Translations under genes and position numbers: made by a program
Shown: in pieces, positions 8,448-17,158 of the stretch
Layout of the letters: every line of letters starts with the position of its first letter
Position numbering within the stretch: position 1 is the stretch's first letter
Origin: Nemertoderma westbladi
Taxonomy: Eukaryota > Xenacoelomorpha > Nemertodermatida > Nemertodermatidae
Direction: 5' to 3'
Length of the DNA: 33,205 nucleotides
Assembly (NCBI GenBank): GCA_032718475.1
Contig: JAUCBJ010007256.1
Location: 1-33,205, forward strand
Notes under the pieces: generated by a model
The model's input: the letters and a program-made list of their open reading frames with translations, nothing else
Databases searched by the model: none
Told to the model about the DNA's origin: nothing

Positions 8448-8468
8448 GATGGCGCCGCCAGCGCCATC
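8448..8468. repeat. Perfect hairpin 2 (8-bp stem)
   Basis: GATGGCGC, a 5-base spacer CGCCA, then GCGCCATC, only 7 bp after hairpin 1. Both stems contain ATGGCG and both have 5-base loops. They lie about 200 bp beyond the COX18 stop, outside the likely transcript if the AATAAA at 8539 is used. Confidence 0.8.
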
Positions 8469-8538
8469 AGCAAATTTGCAAAAAAAACCCTAAATTGAAA
8501 ACTGAACTATTCAGAAATAAATCTTAAAAATTTTAATA

Positions 8539-8544
8539 TTTATT
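8539..8544 (-). terminator. Candidate polyadenylation signal for the COX18-like gene
   Basis: AATAAA on the minus strand, 119 bases after the stop codon, and the first canonical hexamer downstream. AT-rich surroundings make chance hexamers common. Confidence 0.4.
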
Positions 8545-8662
8545 AAACTTTTAAACTACCGGTACTGTATAATTCATAATTGAACTTAATTCTTAAAATA
8601 AAATTGCAAAAAAAGGACATAATTATTATTACACTATTTAAAAGAAACATCAAATAATTGTC

Positions 8663-9847
8663 CTACGAGGACTTTATATCCTTGGAGACATTAGAGTCGG
8701 ATAGGTTAGCTGAGCCGCCGCGGCTAGCGTGATCATTACCGGACGTTCCGACGTCCACAATAGAGTCACCGGAAGTGGGGAGTTCAATTCCGCGATCCCG
8801 GAAGTCGTCAGCCGTCCAGTAAGTTAACTCCGGCCGCCCTTGGGGACCGGGGAGCGAGACTAAGTAGAGACGGGGGGCTTTACGGAGCCACCATCTAGTT
8901 AGGTTGTGCAGCACAACGGTCTGGTTGAGGATCCAGGTAGTGGTGAAATAGGCGCCTCCAGCGGAGGCCAGCCAGAAGAGTTGCAACCCGGCTGGGAGGA
9001 AAGCGGAGATGCAACCGCAGAGGAGAGGGGAGAGAGAGAGAGCGCGTTGGAGGGAGTGAGTCCATCCGGGTGGGACGTAGAGCAGTCGGTCTGAGTCGGG
9101 GATGGGACGGGTCCCCCAGCCGAGTTGGTACCGGAGCGGCGAATATATCGACAGGATCCCGATGCACAAAGGAAGTACGTAGTACGGATCGCTCGCGGTG
9201 AGATCGGAGATCCACAAGAGGCCTCCGGATCGGAAGGTCGCAGCGACAACGGCGTTAACGGGAGCGTAAATCGCGCTGGTTACCGCCGCCGCTGTTGCTA
9301 ACCACAAGGGGAAGTACGCTAAACAGGTAACTAACGGAGCTAATCGCGGGTAGGGGGAGCATTTCACTTTATTCGATACCTCCTCTAATAATCCTCGGGA
9401 AACTTCCCCCCATTTATCGCTAGTTTCCCCCCGTTCTTCCGCGGGATTCCCCAATAGAAAGTTATTTATTTTCCACCTGTCATCGTACACACCGCGCGCG
9501 GCCCAGCGATACTTTATCGTTACGTACATATTGCGAACTACGAATGGGAAAGGGACCGAGCGAAACGCGCACCCACACACCAGTAGAGTCACCCACCACG
9601 AGACCTGGGAAGTGGCGTTAAACTGCGCCAGAGTCTCTTGCAGGGGCGTGGCGGCAACTCCCACTGCCTCCAATAGCGACAACAATGACGTCACCACACC
9701 GCCGCTGTTCTGTCTTACAGAACCGGTTGTGGGCAATGTGGCGACAGGCAGAACTCGATATCTGTAAGTCGAGGTTAATATTCCGGTTCGTGATTGGCCA
9801 ATTCGATGGGTTGGGTGGCAACGTTGAAATACACTGAGACAATACAT
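8663..9847 (-). CDS. COX18: COX18-like mitochondrial inner-membrane insertase (Oxa1/YidC family)
   Basis: An intronless 394-residue protein starting at the ATG 9845-9847; a longer frame to 9865 would need TTG. Oxa1/YidC proteins insert membrane proteins, and COX18 moves the C-terminal tail of COX2 across the mitochondrial inner membrane. The N-terminus is rich in Arg, Ser and Thr (residues 1-50, with RIGQSRTGIL and YRYRV), as a mitochondrial presequence. The family order is visible: the WW-containing first membrane helix (about 82-104, ending FRSVPFPFVV), a basic matrix loop, a second helix (168-192), the hallmark GGLLWISDLTASDPYYVLPL (208-228) and a last hydrophobic region with PAGLQLFWLAS (285-296). 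The GG.LW..DLT..D pattern is shared by COX18 and OXA1L. The short W-W first helix and modest length favour COX18. An acid/serine-rich tail ends the protein. A possible acceptor (TTGTCTCAG near 9837) leaves open a further 5' exon. Confidence 0.8.
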   Translation of the reverse strand: MYCLSVFQRCHPTHRIGQSRTGILTSTYRYRVLPVATLPTTGSVRQNSGGVVTSLLSLLEAVGVAATPLQETLAQFNATSQVSWWVTLLVCGCAFRSVPFPFVVRNMYVTIKYRWAARGVYDDRWKINNFLLGNPAEERGETSDKWGEVSRGLLEEVSNKVKCSPYPRLAPLVTCLAYFPLWLATAAAVTSAIYAPVNAVVAATFRSGGLLWISDLTASDPYYVLPLCIGILSIYSPLRYQLGWGTRPIPDSDRLLYVPPGWTHSLQRALSLSPLLCGCISAFLPAGLQLFWLASAGGAYFTTTWILNQTVVLHNLTRWWLRKAPRLYLVSLPGPQGRPELTYWTADDFRDRGIELPTSGDSIVDVGTSGNDHASRGGSANLSDSNVSKDIKSS

Positions 9848-10085
9848 AATTAAGAAATTAAACAAACAAATACCTGATTGCAGAATTTCTGTACAGGCAA
9901 AAGAACAGAGAAAAAATACAAACCCTGAAACCTGTTAGTAAGGGGACCTACCGTACCGGTAGCAAGGCTGCAAGGCCCTAGCAAGTACTGGTAGCCTAGG
10001 TTACATGTACGAGGAAGCAAGTGAACAAGGGAGGTATGTCAGTAGCTACATTCTAATTTCGTACCGCGTGGCGCGCGTACCGCCC
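9848..10085. other. 5' flank of the COX18-like gene
   Basis: There is no open frame. The stretch contains CCGTACCGGTAG and TAGCCTAGG palindromes. The COX18 promoter should lie here, but no core element is clear. Confidence 0.4.
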
Positions 10086-10098
10086 GTACCGGTGTAAC

Positions 10099-10147
10099 AG
10101 GAAAATATGCCCCCCCGGGAAATGTGCCCGGGGGGGCATATTTTCCT
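10099..10147. repeat. Perfect 21-bp inverted repeat with 7-base loop
   Basis: The left arm AGGAAAATATGC plus C7 and GGG (10099-10119) is exactly complementary to 10127-10147, with loop AAATGTG between them. It contains CCCGGG next to a C7/G7 run. Confidence 0.95.
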
Positions 10148-10290
10148 AGGAAAAAATGCCCCCCCGGGCAAATTTCCCTAGGAAAAAATGCCCCCCCTTA
10201 GGAAATTATGCCCCCCCTGAATTATACAATAAACAAAACTTATTACTACTAAAACTTACAAAAATTATACAAAACAAAAAACAGTCACTT

Positions 10291-10520
10291 TACCAAATGA
10301 AGGAAAGGAGCAGGTTACAGAGGCAGGCCTTTCTAACCAAAACAATAAACGATCATTTAACTAATTGAGGGAAAGGAGCAGGTTACAGAGGCGGGATTTT
10401 CTAACCAAAACAATAAACGATAACATTACCAATTGAGAGAAAGGAGCATGTTACAGAGGCGGGATTTTCTAACCAAAACAATAAACAATACCAAATCAGG
10501 GAAAGGAGCAGGTTACAGAC
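10291..10520. repeat. 68-bp tandem repeat, about four copies
   Basis: Units start at GAAAGGAGCAGGTTACAG (about 10303, 10371, 10439, 10501) and include TTTCTAACCAAAACAATAAAC. The last unit is 62 bp from the one before. A weaker earlier copy is visible from 10250. The unit matches the interspersed module at 879-967 and 14695-14800. Confidence 0.9.
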
Positions 10521-11048
10521 TTAAAAAAGTTTGGAGCTGCTCGGCGCCCACACAACACCACACACTCGCACTGCTGTTATACCAGTACTTACTACAGTAG
10601 CCTACTGACTTAGATACTTCAGTATGCTGTTCTACATCCCTTACTATGCCTTACCTGCTTACCTACCGGCAGACCGGTACCGTACTATTCTTCCAACTAT
10701 TATAAGTTCTGCAGTTCGTAGATTAAAAGTGGCTAACAGCAGACCGGTATCGTACCAGTTTTCAGACTTTTGAGGGGGACTAATTTTCCTGAGGGGAGGC
10801 ATTATTTCCTAAGGAGAAAATGCCCCCCCGGGCTAAATTTCCTAGGAAAAATTGCCCGGGGGGACATAATATCCTAGGAAATAATGCCCCGGGGGGCATA
10901 TTCTAGGGGGGGCTGATTTCCTTGTGACACCGGTTCATTCAGACTATCAAATATTTTATAGGACCTACTAACCTACAGTAGCATACCGGTAGTAAAACAT
11001 CAGCAGACTGGTAAACTGAAAGTAACTTACCCAAATATTAAATCAGAC

Positions 11049-11120
11049 AATGTTTCGGGTAAATCTTTTCGACCTACGCGTAGGCCTACGCGTAGGTCGA
11101 AAAGATTTACCCAATGTTTC
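11049..11120. mobile_element. 56-bp perfect palindrome between 8-bp direct repeats
   Basis: 11057-11112 is self-complementary over all 56 bases (each arm starts GGGTAAATCTTTTCGACC and meets at TAGG|CCTA). AATGTTTC flanks it on both sides (11049-11056, 11113-11120). The direct repeats are outside the palindrome and not part of its symmetry, as a target-site duplication would be. Eight bases is the duplication size of hAT-type transposases. Confidence 0.8.
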
Positions 11121-12328
11121 TATTCCTCAACGATGTTACCATTAAACCAAGGTGCACCGTGCATGCTGAATATGCCATCTATATCCTAGCATCTCATTGC
11201 AAAACCCAGCACTACAATGGTAGCCTGCATTCTGCATTCCCCTTTTCAAAGTTACTAAACTAGTGGAAAGTGAATCGTTGACCTAGTGATTTTTAGTGTG
11301 GCATTACATCAGGGACTGCCGGCATAGCAACAGTGCGGAGCAAAATACAGTACAAGTTTCAAAAAGCGCTACTACTGTATATGAAAATTCAAGTTTGGCT
11401 TCGAAATATTAAAAAGTAATTTGATTCAAAAAGTTTTTGAAAGAAGTGTGTCTATCACTACAGTCACGCTCTCCACTACAATACTTTTGTAGCACTTGAA
11501 ATCCACCTGAATCCACGTTGAGGGCCACTTCCACATAATATCATCCATATTGTTAAGATTTTTTCCAAATTTTTTGAAAACAACTTACTCCAATGAAACT
11601 ATCGATTGACAGAACATTTCAGAGCAAACGAAAGCTTTTAATTGTCGTCTTAAATACATAATTTAACCCAGTAACTAGTCATATTTGTCGACCCCAAAAT
11701 CCCTTGTTCCTAAAAAAAATCATTCGTTATCTTACTCTATAAACTATTGTGGTTTTTAAACTAAAACAAACAAATAAATTACACCTAAACTCAATAAAAC
11801 AATCCCAATTTCATTACATAAAAAATCTTCGCTAACATTTTAGTGAAAATCATCAAATTTGCTTGCATATGTTACTACCATACAACATCACTTGGAATAG
11901 TGTCGGTAATTAGCAGAATTAATTAGGTGTTAGGTAATTAGTTCCTCCGTGCCATGGGTTAGCCAGAAGTATTATTTTTGCTTTCATTCTTTAGCAACAC
12001 GAGTTCTAAAAAGGTGTCTCCGTCGATATTGCACCAGTTACACCGCAGTTATTCTTCAAACTTCTAGTGATTTGTTGGTACTTTTAGAAAGCTGACCAAG
12101 CAAGGATTCCAAATATGTAACACAATCTGAATTTCGTTGAAAAATAGCTGAGATATGGGCGTTCAAAACAGGCTCTCTGTGGATCCAACTAAATTTCAAT
12201 ACCAAATTCAATAGCAAACAAAATTCAAATTTCCATTTTTATACAGGCTATGATTTGATAATTTGTTTGATTAATAATATGACTGGATATGTTAGCTATT
12301 TATTTTCAAATAATTCTTATTTTCTTGA
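11121..12328. other. Intergenic sequence, nothing recognised
   Basis: AT-rich, without a credible frame, RNA gene or repeat structure that I could see. A 62-codon plus-strand frame at 12255-12443 runs into the next repeat and is not convincing. Confidence 0.5.
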
Positions 12329-12475
12329 ACAACAAGTTTTCCGTACTGTGAAGGGTTCAGCAACACGTACTGTAGATTACAGAAACAGGTTACTGTGTGT
12401 TAGCAGTCCAGCAACAAGTTGCAGAAACAATTTCTGTGTGTAAAGAGTCCAGCAACAGGTTTACCCATGTGAAGT
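12329..12475. repeat. Degenerate tandem repeat (about 45-bp unit, three copies)
   Basis: Repeated blocks of GCAGAAACA / CTGTGTGT(T)A / AG(G)TCCAGCAACA(A/G)GTT occur at about 12330-12366, 12367-12420 and 12421-12462. Confidence 0.55.
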
Positions 12476-12650
12476 TTATCAGACTTTCTGTTGTTATATT
12501 TCACTTTGTGTGAAAAATATATATATATGTATCTATATTGTATATAGGCCTATGTATGTGAAAAATACCAGATTATCACTAACTCTCAATGTATTAAATT
12601 TAAATTTAATATTTAAATTTCAAGGTGAAAACCTGGTAATCTTCACATGG
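12463..12650. mobile_element. Possible small MITE with imperfect terminal inverted repeats
   Basis: The left end CCCATGTGAAGTTTATCAGA and the right end, read in reverse, CCCATGTGAAGATTACCAGG match over about 20 bp with a few changes. The interior is AT-rich, with an AAATTTAAATTT block near 12597. No target-site duplication is evident. Confidence 0.4.
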
Positions 12651-12789
12651 GCGAACATCCGAATAAGTTGCTCCGTATGAGGGGTGTCTTAGAAGTGTTC
12701 ATGTAAGAAAATTGGCAATTACTGCATTACAGTATGCCTCCCAAAGCCTGACGTACAATAATGATTGTACGCCTGTGTTATATCCAACA

Positions 12790-12812
12790 CCCCCCCCCCC
12801 CCCCCCCCCCCC
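12790..12812. repeat. Poly-C tract of 23 bases
   Basis: An unbroken run of 23 Cs after CCAACA. It is prone to length error in sequencing and to replication slippage. Confidence 0.9.
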
Positions 12813-13226
12813 TTTTCCTCTCATAAATAATTACAGTAGATAATTATTCTGGACATAATTGTTAATTTTAATAAATAGTTCTAGAACTACTTTTTTCTAG
12901 AATGGCAATATTTTTTTTATAATTATTCTCTCCTTTAAATAGTTTAAAAGAACAAAAACTATTTTTTCTGGTAATGCTTGTAATACTAGGCCTACTGTAA
13001 TGTCATCTTTATAACTTTTACCAAAGAAATTAATAAACTATCTTGTAGGCCTATTAAAAAAAAATATTGTTAGGGGGAGAGTACTAAAAAACGAGACAGT
13101 AATATTTACAGTAACAAGTGTAATTAACAAGTCTACTAACGATATACTAGTCTTCCGACATCTCAATGAAAAATAATATATTTTTTCACTAATTTACTTT
13201 AATACATTATATTTTATAAAATTATA

Positions 13227-13232
13227 TTTATT
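13227..13232 (-). terminator. Candidate polyadenylation signal for the coiled-coil gene
   Basis: GCAATAAATA on the minus strand, about 112 bases past the stop of the gene at 13344-14042. Confidence 0.4.
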
Positions 13233-13343
13233 GCAGCAAATTGTATACAGTGCGATTAATAGTAATTTTCTCTAACTGCAAAATACTTTTAGTAGTAGGC
13301 CTACAGTTGCCATCTGGGGTAAGCTCAATGCATCACACAATAG

Positions 13344-14042
13344 TTAAACGCCTTTGGTCGCTCGCAACTCATCTTGCAGTCTCTGTACATTTCGCTCAGC
13401 CGTAATTCTTCTTCCTTCCTCGACATCTCTTTCATCTCGCAAACGGCGCAGACGTTGCCCAAGGTCTTCGTTGGTATCCTTCAAGTTATTAATATCCTTC
13501 TCATAACTCGTCTTGGAATTCTGATGCAACTCCTGTATGTTATAAGCTCTGCTTTCCGTATCCGCCAGTCGCTTCTTCAGGCTCTGGACAGTGGAATCAG
13601 CCTGTTCGACAAGTCTATCCATGTCGTTTTCGAGCCTAACTCGTTTGGTTCCTTCAATCTCCTTCTGCTGTCGCTCAAACTGCATCTCTTTGGTTGTGTA
13701 CTTCAGCATGAGCTCGGCATCGCGTCTCTCCTTGTACTCGCGTTCCAGATCAATCTCAAGATCCTTTATCTTATCGATTGCATCCGAGAGGGTTTGTACT
13801 CGGCACTCGATAGCTCTAGTAATTCGTTTATGATGCCAAGCTCGTCGGCAAGATCTGTTTACGTGGTAGACGCTCCACGCTACACCAAGAGTAATCGGCA
13901 CAGCTGCAATGCCAACTTTCAAAGCAAGTGTATGTTCAGCACAGAGCTTACCAATGGCTTCAATGTACGCGCCTGTCGTAGTGTATAACCCCTTCAATAC
14001 CGCGTCAACTGGCTGAGCGATAAACTCTGTTTTTCCAGCCAT
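13344..14042 (-). CDS. Unrecognised single-pass membrane coiled-coil protein
   Basis: An intronless frame of 232 codons. I do not recognise the family. Residues 1-39 are polar with no clear cleavable signal. Residues 40-61 (ALKVGIAAVPITLGVAWSVY) form one probable membrane helix, followed at once by a strongly basic stretch (RSCRRAWHHKRITR). From about 75 to 228 the chain is almost wholly Glu/Lys/Arg/Leu-rich with heptad spacing (IDKIKDLEIDLEREYKERRD and onward), a long coiled coil. The basic residues after the helix suggest an N-out/C-cytosolic tail or a tail facing the matrix. Balanced codon use and higher GC than the AT-rich surroundings argue it is real. A TATA-like box lies 36 bp before the ATG. 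The start is the first ATG. It could be an organelle or reticulum tether, but nothing in the sequence fixes its partner. Confidence 0.7.
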   Translation of the reverse strand: MAGKTEFIAQPVDAVLKGLYTTTGAYIEAIGKLCAEHTLALKVGIAAVPITLGVAWSVYHVNRSCRRAWHHKRITRAIECRVQTLSDAIDKIKDLEIDLEREYKERRDAELMLKYTTKEMQFERQQKEIEGTKRVRLENDMDRLVEQADSTVQSLKKRLADTESRAYNIQELHQNSKTSYEKDINNLKDTNEDLGQRLRRLRDERDVEEGRRITAERNVQRLQDELRATKGV

Positions 14043-14077
14043 GATTACGATAATAAGATGGGCGGACTTTTCAAGCT

Positions 14078-14087
14078 CTTATAAATA
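14078..14087 (-). promoter_or_regulatory. TATA-like box for the coiled-coil gene
   Basis: TATTTATAAG on the minus strand, 36 bp upstream of the ATG. If used, the 5' UTR would be only about 10 bases, which weakens the case. Confidence 0.35.
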
Positions 14088-14320
14088 AATTGCCCTATGT
14101 AAGGTTACACGAAATTCGTTACTTAATAGATTACATAATTAAATTGATTCGACTTTGTTACACAAAACATATTTCATATTCTAGAATATTAAATAGGCCT
14201 ATTACATCTAAGTTGCTTAGATATGCTGGGAGCATAATAAGGTGAAGATAATATTAACTTAATTTGGAATTCGGAATTGTACAGTAATATATATAGTACG
14301 CATATATAGTGCGCAGTATA

Positions 14321-14356
14321 ATGTATGTATGTAAGTATGTATGTATGTATGTATGT
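14321..14356. repeat. (ATGT)n microsatellite
   Basis: Nine tetranucleotides with one GTAAGT interruption, ending in the palindrome GTACTGTAC. Confidence 0.85.
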
Positions 14357-14694
14357 ACTGTACATAAACACACATTACCGAATACACAAAATATATAACT
14401 ATTTAGTATCTACATGCTATTATGTAATACATCATTCTGGTTGAAAAGTACCTATAATTGGATAAATTTTTTATATCGATGACATTTCAAATTCAAACGT
14501 AAAATAAAGAATAAGAAATAAGTAATACATTATTATACAATTAATTCTGTACATTATTAATTATATACAGAATTACACAAAAATAATTAAGGTCTGCTTA
14601 AAAGTGGAAACGTTTTTGGCAACAACGTGGTGGTCAGCAACTATCAACTTTAGAAACAGGGGCGAAAACTGGACGCAAATCCCATCTTGGTGAA

Positions 14695-14800
14695 TTAATA
14701 TCCCGCCTCAATGTTAAATTCTCAATGTAGGGATCAGGTTACAGTTGCACGTTATTTTAACCAAAACAACAAACTAAACACAATAGAACAGGTTACAGTT
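14695..14800 (+). repeat. Interspersed repeat module (AACCAAAACAATAAAC family), copy 3
   Basis: Reads ATATCCCGCCTCAATG, ATTCTCAATGTAGGGAT, CAGGTTACAG, TTTTAACCAAAACAACAAAC and a second CAGGTTACAG. The order and spacing match the minus-strand copy in the IVD intron, and the second half matches the 68-bp tandem unit at 10291-10520. Confidence 0.6.
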
Positions 14801-15128
14801 TTATTTTTGAGAGTAATCAACTGTTATTTGCGTCAAATTTTCGCTGGAGAGGGATGAGTTTCTATTATTTATTAGTTAGAGGCCCCACCGCAGAAGTAAC
14901 TTTTTGTAAATCCAATTATTTTAAAGTACAGATAATTTATATTGTTTTTTATATATTTATATTTTATTTATACGAACTTTACATAATACAGTACGTGCAC
15001 ATGCACAACCCGATGAAAATAGTATATTTTTACGTTTTTCAGTTAAACATTTCGTAATTATTAATATCATAATTCGAATAATAATAATATATGAGTATTT
15101 CATAACCGATGAGTGTGAGATTGGGGGT
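14801..15128. other. Intergenic, nothing recognised
   Basis: AT-rich sequence with overlapping short frames on both strands and no family resemblance. Confidence 0.5.
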
Positions 15129-15346
15129 GCGTTCACCGCTAAAAGCCAGTTTCCGCGCTGTTTTTTTTTCAAGCTTTTTTTAGTTAAAACAATTTCTAGA
15201 AATTCATTGCTTCAAGATGAATCTGAGAATTTTGGAATGTTAAAACCTAAAATATTGAATGAAGCTCCAAAAAAAGCTTATAATAAAGCTTGGAAAATAG
15301 AATACCGCACATAAAAAAGCAGCGCAGAAACGGGCCTTAAGTGTGG
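15129..15346. mobile_element. Possible MITE with ~38-bp imperfect inverted ends
   Basis: The left end holds AAAAGCCAGTTTCCGCGCTG followed by T9. The right end on the opposite strand holds AAGGCCCGTTTCTGCGCTGC followed by T6. Inside, CAAGCTTTTTTT and AAAAAAAGCTT also pair. The termini recall the GGCCCGGTTTCTC ends of the element at 20631-21686 but are not the same family on what I can see. Confidence 0.45.
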
Positions 15347-16500
15347 GCGTATGTCACACGAGGGACACTGCATTACGGCCTCAACCCGGGAGAAAATTAT
15401 TCTATTCTTTAAATTCTTAGAGAAAATTATTCTACTCGGGGATCGCTGTCTGATAATGTTAGCAATGTTAGTTAAGCCCCTTGTCCTTCAGAGTGTAGGT
15501 GGAAGTTAGAATTTTTTCAGTTACGTTTAAAAGTAGGGCTGTTGTACTGGATTACTCAAAACACAAAACTCTTTTCTAATACCAATAAATATTAAATACT
15601 AAATGTAATTAATTATTTGCTATTTATATTTGTATACGGAATATATCTGTGTCACTGCACTAAATTTTAGTGAATATATACTTAACCTTTCAAATAACTA
15701 CTGAAGAACTACTGAACAAAGAACTACTGTATGATTGTTTCGGAAACTTCAACAACAAACTATGACACACTTAAATACAGACAGTCGGACACAAAAACAT
15801 ACTGAATACCAGTACAGACAGGAAACATTGATAGTTTATATTAATTTTGACTGCTTGTCGGAAATTGTCAATGCAGATGATATGAATATTTCCTTATTTG
15901 GTACTCAAGCAAATGGCATTATACAGTTTATATCTTGTATTCCTCCAAACGTATGGAATATAACATTCCACCCAAACTTTTACACTTTTATATCAACACT
16001 AGTGGCACATGTGCTGTTTTAATCAACGAACCCTTTCTGTTTTGTGTCAATTTTGGAATTCAGGAATCTGATCCTCGTATATTTTAATTGTACTCACTCA
16101 CTACAGTAGATTTAGTCGTTCGTGTATCTAACAACTCAGATAGGTAAACTACAAAGTTTTACTTTTTTGCACAAGTACATTTATATTTAGTTTTTAAAAT
16201 ATTATTGTAGTAAAGTGCAATTTACAAGATTACAACATTATCAGGCCAATTACGTAGTAAAAATAGCCCGTGCTAGATAGGGTTAAAGATTTCCACCACG
16301 AGTGCTTCCGTTTATAATTAGTTACTTACTATAGTTTTACATTTGAGTGTTAATTTTATGCAGTAGGTCCCTAATAAGTTCGATTTTAGACATATTTGCA
16401 AAATAACCCTCCGTCTAATTTAATTTTTAATATTTTGCCTCGAAGTTGATGTTGCTTAGGGCGAAACAGTTACTTACAAAGTTTGCATTAATCAAGTCCC
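15347..16500. other. Intergenic, nothing recognised
   Basis: AT-rich. A short AACTACTGAA-type tandem run lies at 15696-15730. The plus-strand frame at 15735-16022 opens with TTG and has no recognisable domain. Confidence 0.5.
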
Positions 16501-17060
16501 TTGACGTCAGGTTGGATGCGATCCGATCAATTAAGATTTGCTTTCGAGTACTTTAATGTGGATATCGATGTTGGTCGAGGAAGGGAATATAACTCGATGG
16601 CCTTGCGGTATCCGGAGGATGCTCCTCTGTAAGGTGTGGCTGAGGGAATGTTGTTATTGAAGGATAAACGAATTCCTAGTTGTAAAAGCTTCTGTGGGAT
16701 GTAACTGGCCCTTCGCCCCGCAACCCAGTTTTTCCCCCATACGCTAAAATACTCTGAAACCTACTGTAAAGGTTTTTCTGGGATATGACTGATTTGTTTT
16801 CTTTGCTAACCAGTTCCCCCCTCCAAGGCGTTGGAATCCTTTAGGAGGGATCTGAGCTGTTCGATTGGACAGCCGGCTTGGGAAGGTTGCCCCAGTTACC
16901 CATAGCCCTGCGTTGAGTTAGTTCTGATTTCGACCAATCCCGAGCTACTGAACTGAAATTATCCTGTCTCACTGCTGATTACATGTGTTGAACGGGATTC
17001 TTGGAAAATAAGAGAGCTAAAGTCACGGGACTTTGTGTTATCATTTTAAGACTTTATTAT
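16501..17060. other. GC-richer non-coding block with a duplicated ~55-bp module
   Basis: This block stands out from its AT-rich flanks by composition and starts near a CRE-like TGACGTCA (16502-16509). The module TGGGATGTAACTGG...GCAACCCAGTTTTTCCCCC (16693 on) recurs as CTGGGATATGACTGA...GCTAACCAGTTCCCCCC (16770 on). It has no open frame. It could be a promoter-proximal island or a worn LTR, and I cannot decide. Confidence 0.35.
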
Positions 17061-17082
17061 CAGTGTTTTAAGACCGTGTTGA

Positions 17083-17158
17083 GATAGCGAAATGCTTTCT
17101 GCCTTTTTGTAAGAACATTAGTAGGCAAAATTATAGAAAGCATAGCTATTATCGCTAT
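17083..17158. repeat. Imperfect hairpin
   Basis: GATAGCGA..ATGCTTTCTGCCT pairs with AGGC..AGAAAGCAT..TCGCTATT. The core stems are 9 and 4 bp. It has no further identity. Confidence 0.4.

Larger units (their letters stand above)
10088..10934. mobile_element. Candidate foldback / non-autonomous DNA transposon with C7/G7 arms
   Basis: The two ends are inverted copies: ACCGGTGTAACA-GGAAA on the left (from 10088) and, on the opposite strand, ACCGGTGTCACAAGGAAA on the right (from 10934). Each is followed inward by several copies of a unit built on TTCCTAGGAAAAAATGCCCC and a C7 run. The left arm is about 130 bp and the right about 150 bp. They enclose about 550 bp with a 68-bp tandem repeat and no coding potential. 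No clear target-site duplication was found, so mobility is inferred from the inverted structure alone. Confidence 0.5.

Noticed and set aside
8895-9249. Alternative minus-strand frames within COX18
   Set aside because: Pro/Arg/Ser-rich out-of-frame readings of GC-rich codons. The Oxa1-family frame explains the sequence.
13374-13988. 204-codon plus-strand frame opposite the coiled-coil gene
   Set aside because: It is the antisense shadow of the Glu/Lys-rich coiled-coil frame, giving an unlikely Ser/Leu/Phe-rich product.
15735-16022. 95-codon plus-strand frame
   Set aside because: Opens with TTG, with the first ATG nine codons in. AT-rich codons, no domain and no splice or promoter support.
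16502-16509. CRE-like TGACGTCA as a regulatory site
   Set aside because: A single 8-bp match with no gene attached. Another copy falls inside the COX18 coding sequence, showing that chance matches occur.
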